In this document: positions 9,201 to 17,734 of the stretch, one piece after another
Layout: each line of letters starts with the position of its first letter
Position numbering within the stretch: position 1 is the first letter of the stretch
Virus record (IMG/VR): IMGVR_UViG_3300009509_000008
Coordinates: 1-64,000 of that record
Strand: one strand, 5' to 3'
Length of the DNA: 64,000 nt
Source of the DNA: a virus
Notes under the pieces: model-generated
What the model was told of the DNA's origin: nothing
The model's input: only the letters and a program-made list of their open reading frames with translations
Databases searched by the model: none
Made by a program: the position numbers and the translations under genes

Positions 9201-10869
9201 CCGAGTAATTCTCCAGGATGTCTCCGACGGCGCAACCGTCAGGGCGTACTACTACCCAACCGAGGTTGGGATCGCCGACAACCGGGACACTGGTGTCCCG
9301 CTACAGGTCGGTGACGTGGTCGATCAGTTCGACCCGCTGTCAAAGGGCGTTCAGGTAGATGACTGGGAGAGTATCCCAAACTGGGCAAATCCGTACATCG
9401 GATCGGGCGACATGCACGAGGTCCAGAAGATCCACACCTTCTTGGTAAAGGTAAGCTCCGACGTCTTCGACCTCACGAACCTGACGTTCCTAATAAGCTT
9501 CCTCCTGAGAATCAAGCCCCGCTATGTCTACCCGATATTCGCTGTTGTGAAGCAGCTCATCGACAACGTCGACGTCGGTGACTCCACGGTCTTTGGACCA
9601 GCTATACCGGTGAGTGGATCATATCCGAGTACCTGGCCGACCTTTGAGCCAACGCTTGGATGGAGCGAGCCTGGCCCGAACGAGGAGAACGCTGTAGCGG
9701 CTATCAATCGTGTTGCCCCTCCTATCTTTGATATCACGACAAGGTGGCCAAATGATCGATTCGTCACTCCTCGGATGTGGGAACCGGACAACCCGTTCGG
9801 AAACCTACACCTACAAGATAGTCCAGGAAGGACGCCAGATGGGTGGGTAGGGGACTGGAATGGACTGCCCGATCACCACGACGCAACAAGGGATGAGGGG
9901 CCACGGCGATACGACGCCACTGATGAGAGCGGACACTACATCCACAAGTACGATCCGCAGCTAACATGGAAGCAGCTCAGCGGTACGAACGGAGGATTTA
10001 TAAGGTTTGTTGGTGGTGAGGGCGGCTTCACTTATCTGGGCCACTTCTTTGCTGAGACGGGAGCCGGGTTTACCCCAGACGTTGTCGGCGAGTACATCAC
10101 AATATCGGGAGGCCCCGATCCAACTGACAACGGCACCTTCTTGATCACTAACTACTACAACCCCGACAACATAATGTACTGGAATCCGGCGGGGGTAACG
10201 CCGAGCGTAGTAAGCGGCATCACGTGGGAAATCTCTGGTGGGGTGCAGACTTACATCGACGACTACCTGGCTGCTCGTGACGGGCACATGGAAGATGCAC
10301 TCACGACATACTGGCCCCAGATTGGGTCTCCGAGCACGTTTGTGAAGGTTGGTTCCCCAGTCAAAACGGGGACCAAAAGCCTCCACGTAGTGTGTGCGGC
10401 GGATGAAGGAGCGTACAACGAGTTCGGAGCGAGCGCATCAGATGACACCCCTACGATCCACACAGTGCCCGCTGACCCGGCGTCTCCGGATGGTGGAGCT
10501 CCTGGGTTTCAAGTTGCGGTGACGGGATGGATTCGCATAGTAAGTGGTCTCGTTACGATGCGGCTACGTGATCAAGACGGAACGACCTACATTGCTGAGG
10601 TGAGAAGGAACCAACCAAACCACACGTGGCTGCGTTTTGTTCTACATCACTGGCACTTCCACGGCTCGAGCTCGCCACTGCGGTTCGAGGTCGTCGCCGG
10701 CGCCGGCGGAGCGGAGTTCTACCTTGATGGGGTGGAGGCGTTCATAAAGGCTGTGCCTTGGTCGCAGGTTGGGTATGACAGATCAATCGGCGGAAGAACT
10801 GGTGGGTACACGGTGGGCGGTGATCCTGACGAGTTCTTCCAGGTGCGGATGCACATCTTAGTTCCATGA
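6226..10869 (+). CDS. 1547-aa multidomain tail-tip/baseplate protein
   Basis: Starts after TAGGATC. Domains in order: an N-terminal β-rich region (1-230); a PKD-like domain (about 240-520, YAAFDGSGSYDPDPGDVIHH to DRGLYIIELVVNDGELDS) that appears split by a shared module and a DUF2793-like insert (DSFLVLPGAVGLWLNKQHTI then ATWTGSGWSF); an aromatic/acidic helical section (about 525-600, FVWDYISDFWDIVEDKEKI) typical of long phage tail proteins; several further copies of the roughly 65-residue module (for example residues about 690-750, 830-900 and 1265-1340); and a C-terminal β-domain. Likely a tail-hub or fibre-network protein. The PKD and DUF2793 assignments rest on motif resemblance. Confidence 0.8.
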   Translation: MSVYGQFYYGTALYGLAGLPVSPDFHVFDFCYPTDAVMTHLFAYPQVSAFRGLGSPHIYYNLDNDLCMMCDDLTNSGFRMDLPITNNFTLQFTIKSSALPEDFSSPTSNRFFVAAYNQYTKMIGVLLSENGGIALSRDGVTIDDVLPDSADLFGDGSTYYTFRLAVDADANRGHIYVTERDLVPSIGHQLQYSFPLQDTPAGYTDYILVDVLGTSVDPTAVCMDCIRLHNAVVMNHRPIAVPGDDQTRSEGQYAAFDGSGSYDPDPGDVIHHYWWTITEAPTGAEIVVEGSNDTAADASGYTNKLTGSAGDFSDITQGDLLMIGDYKSPVMYVSPDGSWVVAIDHVFPAGTTDTEWLCIKQEVWDGDWTPSSMHVVQSSETDPSTLTPTAGDSFLVLPGAVGLWLNKQHTIATWTGSGWSFTDPEDEDVLYDIAANVSYRYLYLPPAPPPHNGVWYAAEPKPWELGHWSGRTSSLGRMYAADRGLYIIELVVNDGELDSIPVEVLLNVFVTDVALGLTPDLSFVWDYISDFWDIVEDKEKIESFWSGFTQLLSGELLALWQHDYSKDILSIQRTFQRQWLNFDPLYDEPNYDELPAAINNSVDTSGYSSTPNVQVPDPTDPVTLIDSTTAYDLGALVSGITDANSLVLGGVCYQILRVEDGTTTVVITKEEITTGADRPKAWMIRPTVKSRFSDFTKLGVVAGDKAIFEIIDSDGDASELSGYVWGAREGVLAFDDESIAASIADPDVTVRFKSIFRRTNILVDDLVVSIPRLQEVIALDRVEGAPDPLHEAKDFQILTTTTLLNQDVTWIEFLEAWFERKDFGFDGEYSASNRFSSASADFTSSLGAVDTDLTGFILVTPDGRFRLKKVISSTELELYDASLESGLTDKDWQIREMIDPPDSLWAEITFLDNRPTIEDNFGRLIGFTLDDLEERTDNLDYLSAVQGLWYATWFGRTLENIRIGAQILLGLPFAEVDGTITDIKSPYDSVRDRVILQDVSDGATVRAYYYPTEVGIADNRDTGVPLQVGDVVDQFDPLSKGVQVDDWESIPNWANPYIGSGDMHEVQKIHTFLVKVSSDVFDLTNLTFLISFLLRIKPRYVYPIFAVVKQLIDNVDVGDSTVFGPAIPVSGSYPSTWPTFEPTLGWSEPGPNEENAVAAINRVAPPIFDITTRWPNDRFVTPRMWEPDNPFGNLHLQDSPGRTPDGWVGDWNGLPDHHDATRDEGPRRYDATDESGHYIHKYDPQLTWKQLSGTNGGFIRFVGGEGGFTYLGHFFAETGAGFTPDVVGEYITISGGPDPTDNGTFLITNYYNPDNIMYWNPAGVTPSVVSGITWEISGGVQTYIDDYLAARDGHMEDALTTYWPQIGSPSTFVKVGSPVKTGTKSLHVVCAADEGAYNEFGASASDDTPTIHTVPADPASPDGGAPGFQVAVTGWIRIVSGLVTMRLRDQDGTTYIAEVRRNQPNHTWLRFVLHHWHFHGSSSPLRFEVVAGAGGAEFYLDGVEAFIKAVPWSQVGYDRSIGGRTGGYTVGGDPDEFFQVRMHILVP

Positions 10870-10877
10870 GGTGAGTG

Positions 10878-11504
10878 ATGTCTATGCCGTTGAAATATGA
10901 CATGCCCGGCCCGGTTCCATACTCAGGAACAGGAGACAGCATAGTTTCCGTTGGATATCCAATATGGCTGCTCTCCGATGCCGAGGCGAAGTTCAACCCC
11001 GCTATGGTAGGAAAGCTGATAACTATCTCTGGGGCTGTCGATCCAGATCATAATGGTTCCTTCGTAGTGTACGCTGTCTTGAGTCTCAACCAGATCCAGT
11101 ACACGAATACTGTGCCTGGAAGCTCGGAGAATCCGTTTGGTGGAACGTGGTCCATTGAGCTAGACCCACCGGATGGCCCAATCCTCGCCTACGACGCTGC
11201 CGAGATCGAGGACGATGAGCTCATGCTCTCTGGACCGCACACAGGAACTGGAGGGTCGACCCCTCCAGGGTCATGGCCCAATCCAGGTCCCAACGACGTG
11301 TGGGACGGCCCATACGGGCCAGAATTGAGAGACTGGACGAACACCAGCCACCCAGGAGCAAACATGACCCAAGGCGGCTGGAGTCCGCCAAACAGGGCCC
11401 TGAAGTATGACACCAGCATCCCAACGGGGTATTACACCAGGATCTCGACACGCAGCAAGCGATCTCGACAAGATCCGAGTGTCTCGATGGTGAGCGAGCC
11501 GTAG
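10878..11504 (+). CDS. short tail protein carrying one shared β-module
   Basis: 208 residues from the ATG after GAGGTGAGTG; a GTG one codon upstream is an alternative. Residues about 20-95 (MVGKLITISGAVDPDHNGSF) are a clear copy of the module near the C-terminus of the preceding 1547-aa protein (VVGEYITISGGPDPTDNGTF). The rest is Pro/Gly-rich with a basic tail. It may be a separated C-terminal extension of its neighbour or an independent fibre adaptor. No known family recognised. Confidence 0.7.
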   Translation: MSMPLKYDMPGPVPYSGTGDSIVSVGYPIWLLSDAEAKFNPAMVGKLITISGAVDPDHNGSFVVYAVLSLNQIQYTNTVPGSSENPFGGTWSIELDPPDGPILAYDAAEIEDDELMLSGPHTGTGGSTPPGSWPNPGPNDVWDGPYGPELRDWTNTSHPGANMTQGGWSPPNRALKYDTSIPTGYYTRISTRSKRSRQDPSVSMVSEP

Positions 11505-11509
11505 TGACG

Positions 11510-11554
11510 TGTTGAATTCAAACTTCGCACGATCACTGCTATACTGAGGCGACA
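11510..11554 (+). promoter_or_regulatory. σ70-type extended -10 promoter
   Basis: TTCAAA (11517-11522), a 17-base spacer, then TATACT (11540-11545) with an upstream TG (11537-11538). It lies in the only real gap of the tail operon, ten bases before the next ATG. The TGCTA core recurs ahead of the RNA polymerase and HTH-regulator genes. The spacing and TG extension support host-polymerase use; there is no experimental support. Confidence 0.5.
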
Positions 11555-12280
11555 ATGAGAAAGCTAAGACGCACATTTCGAGATACCATCAAGGTCGGCG
11601 ATCGTGTCGCCCTTCGGTTTCGGCGTCGTGGGGGAGGCGGTGGAGACCCAGATGGAGGCGGTGCGCCGCCTATTCGGCTCATCGAAGACGTCAACGTTGA
11701 CATCACGTTGCGGACGAGACCCCATGGCCCGATTGTTCAGAGACGTAGGGTCCACAACATCTTCCTGAACTACGGTCGGGAGTGGCTCGCTGAGTTCACA
11801 TCGCTGGACACTGGAGGTGTCCCCTTTCGTGACGACAGAATTCGCTACATGGCCTTCGGTATCGGAGGACAGAGCCAGCTGTTGTCCGTAGCCACGATCC
11901 AATCCCTCTACTCTGGCTGGTCTGGATACACCACCCCGGCCCAGGTTGACACAGACCCGACAGTCACTGGCCTCGAGTACCCCGTTGAGATCACCTCTGG
12001 TGACTACTACGATGACGTCTCTCAGCCAGCCACCTTTCCAGAGGCGGGAATAGCCCGATACACGGCGATCGTTGGCTACAATGAGATCAGCTACCCAGGA
12101 GGTCCAACATCTGTCCCGCTGTCAGAGGTTGGCCTGTTCACTGAGGCGGTCCCGAGTCAATCCACGGCGCCAACATCAGCTCCCCCGGAGCGCTACATGG
12201 TCGCCTACAACACGTTCGATACCCTATCCAAAACCCCAGCCTACGTCCTGCAGGTTGACTGGGAGCTCAGATATTCATAG
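11555..12280 (+). CDS. phage structural protein, tail/baseplate associated
   Basis: 241 residues; GAGG lies 5 bases before the ATG. A basic N-terminus (RKLRRTFRDTIKVGDRVALR) and a polyglycine linker are followed by a β-rich body. The C-terminus has the pattern LSEVGLFTE, then YMVAYNTFDTLSKTPAYVLQ and a W-x-L strand. This arrangement is common in phage tail proteins that describe an environment-facing surface (LSEAGLF, mvA..tF..v.K). It directly follows an extended -10 promoter, so it may be transcribed separately from the upstream tail genes. Confidence 0.72.
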   Translation: MRKLRRTFRDTIKVGDRVALRFRRRGGGGGDPDGGGAPPIRLIEDVNVDITLRTRPHGPIVQRRRVHNIFLNYGREWLAEFTSLDTGGVPFRDDRIRYMAFGIGGQSQLLSVATIQSLYSGWSGYTTPAQVDTDPTVTGLEYPVEITSGDYYDDVSQPATFPEAGIARYTAIVGYNEISYPGGPTSVPLSEVGLFTEAVPSQSTAPTSAPPERYMVAYNTFDTLSKTPAYVLQVDWELRYS

Positions 12281-12290
12281 GAGATGATCG

Positions 12291-14990
12291 ATGGCATACG
12301 ATGATAACTACGTTGATCGGAACACCATGAAGGGCAACTGCCAGGTCGACTCGACCGGCACCTACCCAAACGAGATCGCCGACGACGCTCCTGGGCAACC
12401 AGCAGGCTGCAAGTTCATCGCCCCCGGCGAGGACATCACCTCGGCTATCGCCAACAGGACGAGGTATCAGCTCGCTCACAACTGTGACATCATCAAGGGT
12501 CCGATGGACGTTCTCAAGGCCATCGGAGAGGTTGGCGCATTTACCGTCACTGGAGGCGGCACAGGGTCCGTAACTGTCGATCCGACAGACGGTGGATCAT
12601 CGGACGTCAACTTTGATGGATACCTCTACCTTGGCGACACGAGTGGCTGGCCAACTGGACAGGAGGGAAGAAACCTGCTGTTCGGACTTATGGACGAGAA
12701 CTACGATCAGGTGGAGGTTGGAGGCGTTCCGGTCGTCGTCAGTGCGGTCTCTCAGTCCATCCCTGGCGGGTTCTACAACGGCGGAATCGTCACGCTCACG
12801 TTGTCGGACACGATCCCAGACGGGAACTACCGACTGGCGTTTGCTAGAGATACGACCATCGCCACGCTCCCAGAAGCGGGCTTGATGAAGCTCGACGTTC
12901 GTGGTCTCACCGACTCGGCCGCAGAGATGACTCACAAATCGTGGTGGGTCTGCGCCGTTGACACGTCTTCAGGACCAGCCGACTTCGTGGGCACAACAGC
13001 AGTTCAAGACGCACTTGCGGCCGTTGGAGACAACTCTGTGCTCTTCGTGCGAGCCGGGTCGTACGACCTGGCTGTAGCTGGAGGGGGTGCGCAGCTCGAC
13101 ATCACTCAGAGCCGAGTTCACATTATTGGAGAAGGCGCCGATGCCGGTGGAACAGAGTTCGTTGTTGCGAGCACAGAGCATCTGTACGTCACTGGATCAA
13201 GGGTCACCATCGAGGGCGTGCAGGTCACGTTCACATCTGGAGGATCGTATGTTCGTGTGGAGGGCAACGACTTCCATCTGAAGAACAGCTACCTGTACTA
13301 CGTGTACCTCTTCATAGTCCCTGGAGCTGATCGAGCTCGAATCGAGGATGTGAAGATTGACACGAATATCTACGGTATCCGTCTTGCGGCTGACTTCTGT
13401 TACGTCTCACAGTGCAATATCACAATGAACGGGGATAGTCCTGCGACGAAGGGGAATCCTGGACTCTACGTCGCCACCTGCTCCTACGCAAGATTCGAGG
13501 ATGTCCAGGTCCTGAGATCGGGCACCACCTGTGATCAGGTAGCGCTCGAGCTGAATATCGACGCCAGAGACGCTTCATTTGTAAACTGCGATTTCGTTTC
13601 TGGGGTATACCCCGCAATGGTGTACGGACAGTACCAGGGAACTCCTCCATACTCTCCGCCGAACACTCCGATCAGCGCCCACTTCGAGAACTGCTTGTTC
13701 TCAAACTATGCCTATGATCCACCTGACGGTGACGGATTCGGTCCAGTCATGCCGGCAAATCAGGGAATCCCCCAATTTGTTCGGTTTAGCTTTACTCATT
13801 GTCGGTTCAAGACAGATTCGTCGGCTTGGTATCCAGGACCGTTCGTGGAGTTGCTTGCTCGTCATCCTCACGATAAGGAGGGGTGGACTACCCAGACTGG
13901 CGAGGCGGGGATCACGCTGAACAACTGCTACTTCTACGACAACTGGTGCAAAGGATACGATGGAACTGTCGACCCTCCAGGAGACGCATCAGGAGCGACT
14001 CCGTGTTCCGTACTTTCGTTTGACGGGGTTACTGGGCAGGGAGTGATCTTCGAGAGACACCCAGATTACGACGTGCTCTGTTCTCCTTGGGTGGATGCCG
14101 TGCGTACGGACATCGTTGGTCTTCGTGTGGTTTACGATGTGGATGTGCGCCCGTGCGATACAAACGTGGCGGCAGCTGATGGGGCACTTGTTCGCATAGG
14201 GAAGCAATGCAGGATACAGAAGCTGCGTGTGACGGGGAATATGGGTCATGGCAGCGAGATTGCTGGAGGAGAGTGGAAGCGGCCTGTTCTGAACCTCTAT
14301 GCCAGCGGTGTTGTCGTCGAGGGGCAGTCAGAGGTCGATGACTTCAGGATTGAACAGAAGGAAAACACTGACGTTGATCCTTATCCCGTAAACTGGGAGT
14401 TCAATCCAGGGACGACGGTTGTTCGTGTGTCGACTGCAATACTGCGGCGCTTCAGGTGGGATAGTGGAACATCGACTCATCGCAATAGTCTTTCCGATAC
14501 TATAGCGACACAGTCGATCATAAGGCTGGATGACTACGGAGTTCTAGAAGACGCTCGCATATCTCACAGCGACTACGGAAAGCTTCTGACATACGTCATT
14601 GAACTTAGCGGACCTGGATCTGAGATACGGCAGTCGTACATAAGTCTCAGCCAGCCGGCCGCAGCAGCGGTAAACATGACAGCTATGATTGCTGAGTTGG
14701 CGGCTTCCTCCTACTCTAAGGTAATCGGCAACCGGTTATTCAGTTACTCAAACATCCCAACGTCTGGGGTGATAGTCGATGTGAGCGGCAGTGGTGCGGA
14801 CAAGATGGTGTCGAACAACAACATATACGTGATCAGCACCGTATCGTCCAATCTGATCGACTTCGGTGGGAGCGTTGGTGATGACGACAACGTCTGCGTT
14901 GGAAACATAGTGCACAACGGAAGCTCTGGAGTGCCAGACATTCGGCCAAACACCGTGGTCGGGTACAACACAAACCTGATACTTACCTAG
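12291..14990 (+). CDS. tailspike-like protein with right-handed β-helix
   Basis: 899 residues, with AGGAGATGATCG before the ATG. The N-terminal 230 residues look like a virion attachment region. Residues about 230-620 show short repeating β-strand turns (VHIIGEGADAGGTEFVVAST, VTIEGVQVTF, ARIEDVKI, ASFVNCDF, AHFENCLFSNY), the pattern of pectate-lyase-like parallel β-helices. Further repeats continue to the C-terminus. Such folds form trimeric tailspikes that bind or cut surface polysaccharide. Catalytic residues cannot be assigned here. Last gene of the receptor-binding block. Confidence 0.8.
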   Translation: MAYDDNYVDRNTMKGNCQVDSTGTYPNEIADDAPGQPAGCKFIAPGEDITSAIANRTRYQLAHNCDIIKGPMDVLKAIGEVGAFTVTGGGTGSVTVDPTDGGSSDVNFDGYLYLGDTSGWPTGQEGRNLLFGLMDENYDQVEVGGVPVVVSAVSQSIPGGFYNGGIVTLTLSDTIPDGNYRLAFARDTTIATLPEAGLMKLDVRGLTDSAAEMTHKSWWVCAVDTSSGPADFVGTTAVQDALAAVGDNSVLFVRAGSYDLAVAGGGAQLDITQSRVHIIGEGADAGGTEFVVASTEHLYVTGSRVTIEGVQVTFTSGGSYVRVEGNDFHLKNSYLYYVYLFIVPGADRARIEDVKIDTNIYGIRLAADFCYVSQCNITMNGDSPATKGNPGLYVATCSYARFEDVQVLRSGTTCDQVALELNIDARDASFVNCDFVSGVYPAMVYGQYQGTPPYSPPNTPISAHFENCLFSNYAYDPPDGDGFGPVMPANQGIPQFVRFSFTHCRFKTDSSAWYPGPFVELLARHPHDKEGWTTQTGEAGITLNNCYFYDNWCKGYDGTVDPPGDASGATPCSVLSFDGVTGQGVIFERHPDYDVLCSPWVDAVRTDIVGLRVVYDVDVRPCDTNVAAADGALVRIGKQCRIQKLRVTGNMGHGSEIAGGEWKRPVLNLYASGVVVEGQSEVDDFRIEQKENTDVDPYPVNWEFNPGTTVVRVSTAILRRFRWDSGTSTHRNSLSDTIATQSIIRLDDYGVLEDARISHSDYGKLLTYVIELSGPGSEIRQSYISLSQPAAAAVNMTAMIAELAASSYSKVIGNRLFSYSNIPTSGVIVDVSGSGADKMVSNNNIYVISTVSSNLIDFGGSVGDDDNVCVGNIVHNGSSGVPDIRPNTVVGYNTNLILT

Positions 14991-14999
14991 GAGATAGTC

Positions 15000-15392
15000 A
15001 TGGATGAGATCCTCGACGTTTTCATGAGTTGGCAGTTCCTGTTGATCGGGATCATTGTCTACTTCATCTTCGCCTTCTTCAACCAGTTCCTCGGGCCGAG
15101 GCTCTGGAAGATCAAGAACAAGAAGTGGCGCTCCGTCATGAAGTTCCTCGAGGGCATCAAGATGGTGTGGCCCCCACTCCTGGGGTTTGCACTTGGTTGG
15201 ATTCCGCAGATACCTCGTCCGGGTCCTCTTGCTGAGTCAAGCCAGTTCACTGTGGCGCTCCTGTTCCTCGTCGCTGGCCTGGGCTGTCAGTGGATCGTCA
15301 AGGGAATCAAGAAGGCACTCGAGGCTAGGGGCATCGACGTCGAGCTGGACATGTCTCCGAAGGAGCAGAAGAAGGCCAAGAACGGTGTATAG
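15000..15392 (+). CDS. small membrane protein, holin-like
   Basis: 130 residues after AGGAGATAGTC. Three hydrophobic segments are visible: about 8-29 (FLLIGIIVYFIFAFFNQFL), 54-72 (MVWPPLLGFALGWIPQIP) and 81-102 (FTVALLFLVAGLGCQWIV), followed by a lysine-rich cytoplasmic-type tail. Size, topology and the position just after the tail genes and before other small membrane proteins fit a holin. Holins share no diagnostic residues, so this is inference; it could also be a virion or ejection membrane protein. Confidence 0.6.
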   Translation: MDEILDVFMSWQFLLIGIIVYFIFAFFNQFLGPRLWKIKNKKWRSVMKFLEGIKMVWPPLLGFALGWIPQIPRPGPLAESSQFTVALLFLVAGLGCQWIVKGIKKALEARGIDVELDMSPKEQKKAKNGV

Positions 15393-15749
15393 ATGTTAGA
15401 TCCCGTCATGATCGAGTCCTTCTTTGACGAGCTGGAGAAGATAGCTTCACTAAGCAGTGCGCTACTTCATCCAGCAGTTGTCGGGGCTGGACTTGGTGCG
15501 GCCGGAGGGGCCTTGATGCCCACAAGAGAAGGCGGATCTCGCCTCGGTGGAGCTCTTGGTGGAGCGGTGGCGGGAGGAACCCTTGGAGCTGGAATCAAGT
15601 ACCTCCCGTCTGCGATAAGGAAGTCCAAGGCGCTCAAAGCTCTACATCCCCACGCTACAGACGTAGCCTGGATAGCTCCATCACTTCTCGTTGCGCCGGC
15701 TGCTATGGAGTATGGGTCCAGAATGAAACTCCAAAAGAGTGACGGTTGA
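15393..15749 (+). CDS. EKxA-tagged glycine-zipper protein
   Basis: 118 residues. The N-terminus carries the FFDELEKIA tag (residues 10-18) shared with several virion-region genes here. It is followed by a glycine/alanine-rich hydrophobic stretch (VVGAGLGAAGGALMP and GGALGGAVAGGTLGAG), a glycine-zipper pattern typical of membrane-inserting proteins. Infer a minor virion protein packaged with the DNA and possibly inserted into the host membrane on ejection. It begins immediately after the stop of the holin-like gene. No database family recognised. Confidence 0.65.
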   Translation: MLDPVMIESFFDELEKIASLSSALLHPAVVGAGLGAAGGALMPTREGGSRLGGALGGAVAGGTLGAGIKYLPSAIRKSKALKALHPHATDVAWIAPSLLVAPAAMEYGSRMKLQKSDG

Positions 15750-15759
15750 GGAGGCAATC

Positions 15760-15999
15760 ATGCTCAGCGTAGGTGGATTGTACGATACAGAGGCCTTCTT
15801 CACCGAGCTCGAGAAGATCGCCAACGTCAAGAAGAGGCTTCTGGCCTTGGGCGAGAAGGCTGGTCTTCTGGAAAAGACGCACGCTCCGGCGCTTCGCACA
15901 CTGCAGAAGATCAAGAAGACCGTGCCGGGGCCGAGCTCGAGGGCCGAGCTCCAGCTGCAGCTCATGAAGATGAAGAAGGAACGGGGGCTCCCGATATGA
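15760..15999 (+). CDS. EKxA-tagged small helical protein
   Basis: 79 residues from the ATG at 15760, chosen because GAGGAGG lies 5 bases upstream; a GTG seven codons earlier is possible but has no such site. The tag FFTELEKIA is at residues 13-21. The remainder is basic and α-helical (KKRLLALGEKAGLLEK) with no membrane segment. The similarity of its N-terminus to the preceding gene, with unrelated bodies, suggests that the tag itself is the conserved functional unit. Confidence 0.62.
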   Translation: MLSVGGLYDTEAFFTELEKIANVKKRLLALGEKAGLLEKTHAPALRTLQKIKKTVPGPSSRAELQLQLMKMKKERGLPI

Positions 16000-16352
16000 C
16001 GATCTTCCTCGCAAAGGTATGGGCTTGGGCCATCTGTGCTTGGTCATGGATCAAGAGGAACTGGAAGTGGATCCTCTTCCCAGTTGGACTGCTCATGCTT
16101 CTTGGTGGGATCATCATAGCTGTAAAGAGCCGGGACACCGACACGCCACCTCCCCCAGACTTTGGCGACGAGGTCGACACGCTAAGGGACAGGATCACAG
16201 CAGCGAATGCCGAACGTGATCGCAAACTCGAAGAACTCCGACAGAAAAACCACGAGCGCCTCACTCAGCTCTCCGGCGACCAGCAGAAGGAGCTCGAGGA
16301 GCTCAAGGACAAGCCCCTCGAGGAGGTGGTAGCGTGGTTCGATCAATTATAA
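15996..16352 (+). CDS. inner-membrane anchored coiled-coil protein (spanin-like?)
   Basis: 118 residues; ATGA overlap with the previous gene. A tryptophan-rich N-terminus leads into one strong membrane segment (WILFPVGLLMLLGGIIIAV, about 25-43), then a proline patch (TPPPPDFG) and a charged coiled coil (LRDRITAANAERDRKLEELR). One membrane anchor plus a periplasmic-type coiled coil resembles inner-membrane spanins. No partner lipoprotein is identified, so the lysis role is tentative. Confidence 0.58.
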   Translation: MTIFLAKVWAWAICAWSWIKRNWKWILFPVGLLMLLGGIIIAVKSRDTDTPPPPDFGDEVDTLRDRITAANAERDRKLEELRQKNHERLTQLSGDQQKELEELKDKPLEEVVAWFDQL

Positions 16353-17734
16353 AGAGGGCTGGCAAGCCTCTTCGCCTCCGTGTTGAGACCTTCGCATTCA
16401 CTCCTGACGGCAAGGTCCTCGCCGGGACGTACCCCGACGGAGGCGTAGGCGTCTTTGGTGGTGGAGTTGACGGAGACAGTCCAGAGGCGGCCGCCAAGAA
16501 GGAGTTCAGAGAAGAAGGTGGGCGCAGGCTCTTGAATGTCCAGAAGATCAGAGGTGTGCGCCCTGCGGTACAGCTGTGGAAGGATGAGCCCCTTCCTGGG
16601 ATGAAGGAGACGCCGAAGCACAAGGCTCGCCGAGAGCAGTTCAGCGGATCGAAGACGATCTTCATGATGGGGGAGGTGGGCGGAAAGGCCAAGGTCATTG
16701 ATGGTTCCAAGCTCAAAGACGTAAGACCGAAGCCGTTGGACGATCTCATCAAGCAGCAGAGAGCGGCCATGGAAAATACTGATCCGGCTCTGCAGGCAAC
16801 ACACAAGGCCCGGCTACAGGTGCTCGAGCGCCTTCGGGCGAAGACCGCCGCTGCGGTAACGGAAGTGGTTCCTCAAGAGGAGGCCCTGTACGCCCCAGAG
16901 ATCTATGGACACGAGGCTGGACATAAGGCGTATCAGACACGAATGGGGAGGTTTGGAAAGGCTCTTGATCTAGCAGGTACTGTAGGCAACGTTGCTGGTC
17001 TCAGTTCCATACTTGGTGGAGTAGTAGCCAACAAGCCAGAGTTCATTGCTGGTGGATCACTGCTGTCGGCCGCCTCAGATATTCCACGGTTGGTCGAAGA
17101 GACGGCAGCGTCTCGGCACTCTCTCAAAGAGCTCCGTGAACAGCTGACGCCAGAGGAGTATCAGACAGCCAAGAAGAGGCTGAGAGCAGCTGGGGCTACC
17201 TACTACTTACCCCCGGCTGTCCAGGGGGTAACGGCGGGCTTGGGCGCAGCCGGCCTGGCCACCGGCAACGTCCCTCTTCAGTACGCCGGCGTTATCGGGC
17301 AACTTGCATCCCCAGCGATTCGTGCGATAGGGCAACATATCGCTGAGCAGAAGCTGGCAGATCCCAGCGGGAAGCGCCTCACCAAGACCGAGCTCCAGGA
17401 GCTTCACAGTAGGATGGCCCCAGACATCCCTCTGCACGCTTCAGAGAAGCCGTTCGAGGGGGGCGCCTTCTACATGGCCCCGCAGAAGGGGAGATTCGGA
17501 AAGTGGTTGGGGGGAGCCTTCCTCGAAGATCCAGGGCTTGGTTTGAGCAAGGAAGAGCAGAAGGACTTTCTGTCCCGTGGTGGAATCTATGTCGGCAAAA
17601 CGTTCAACAAGCGTGATCTGCTCGAGATGAATCTAAAGGGCCAAGGCGCTACGAAGGAGCGTATCAACAAGGCGCTCAAGAAGTTCGACGAGAAGCAGAA
17701 GAAGAGGGAAGAGAAAGCGAAGGCTAAGTCATGA
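16334..17734 (+). CDS. Nudix-like domain fused to a glycine-rich domain with HEAGH motif
   Basis: 466 residues; GTG start with GAGGAGG seven bases upstream, overlapping the previous gene by 19 bases. Residues about 15-60 contain a degenerate Nudix box (GGGVDGDSPEAAAKKEFREE): core EFREEGG is kept, while the first Glu is Asp and the Arg is Lys. A KTAAA segment at about 171 resembles the tags of neighbouring genes. Then comes YGHEAGHKAY, which matches the HExxH metal-binding pattern, followed by Gly/Ala-rich hydrophobic stretches and a lysine-rich C-terminus. It could be a virion-borne hydrolase. Activity of either motif is unproven. Confidence 0.65.
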   Translation: MVRSIIKRAGKPLRLRVETFAFTPDGKVLAGTYPDGGVGVFGGGVDGDSPEAAAKKEFREEGGRRLLNVQKIRGVRPAVQLWKDEPLPGMKETPKHKARREQFSGSKTIFMMGEVGGKAKVIDGSKLKDVRPKPLDDLIKQQRAAMENTDPALQATHKARLQVLERLRAKTAAAVTEVVPQEEALYAPEIYGHEAGHKAYQTRMGRFGKALDLAGTVGNVAGLSSILGGVVANKPEFIAGGSLLSAASDIPRLVEETAASRHSLKELREQLTPEEYQTAKKRLRAAGATYYLPPAVQGVTAGLGAAGLATGNVPLQYAGVIGQLASPAIRAIGQHIAEQKLADPSGKRLTKTELQELHSRMAPDIPLHASEKPFEGGAFYMAPQKGRFGKWLGGAFLEDPGLGLSKEEQKDFLSRGGIYVGKTFNKRDLLEMNLKGQGATKERINKALKKFDEKQKKREEKAKAKS

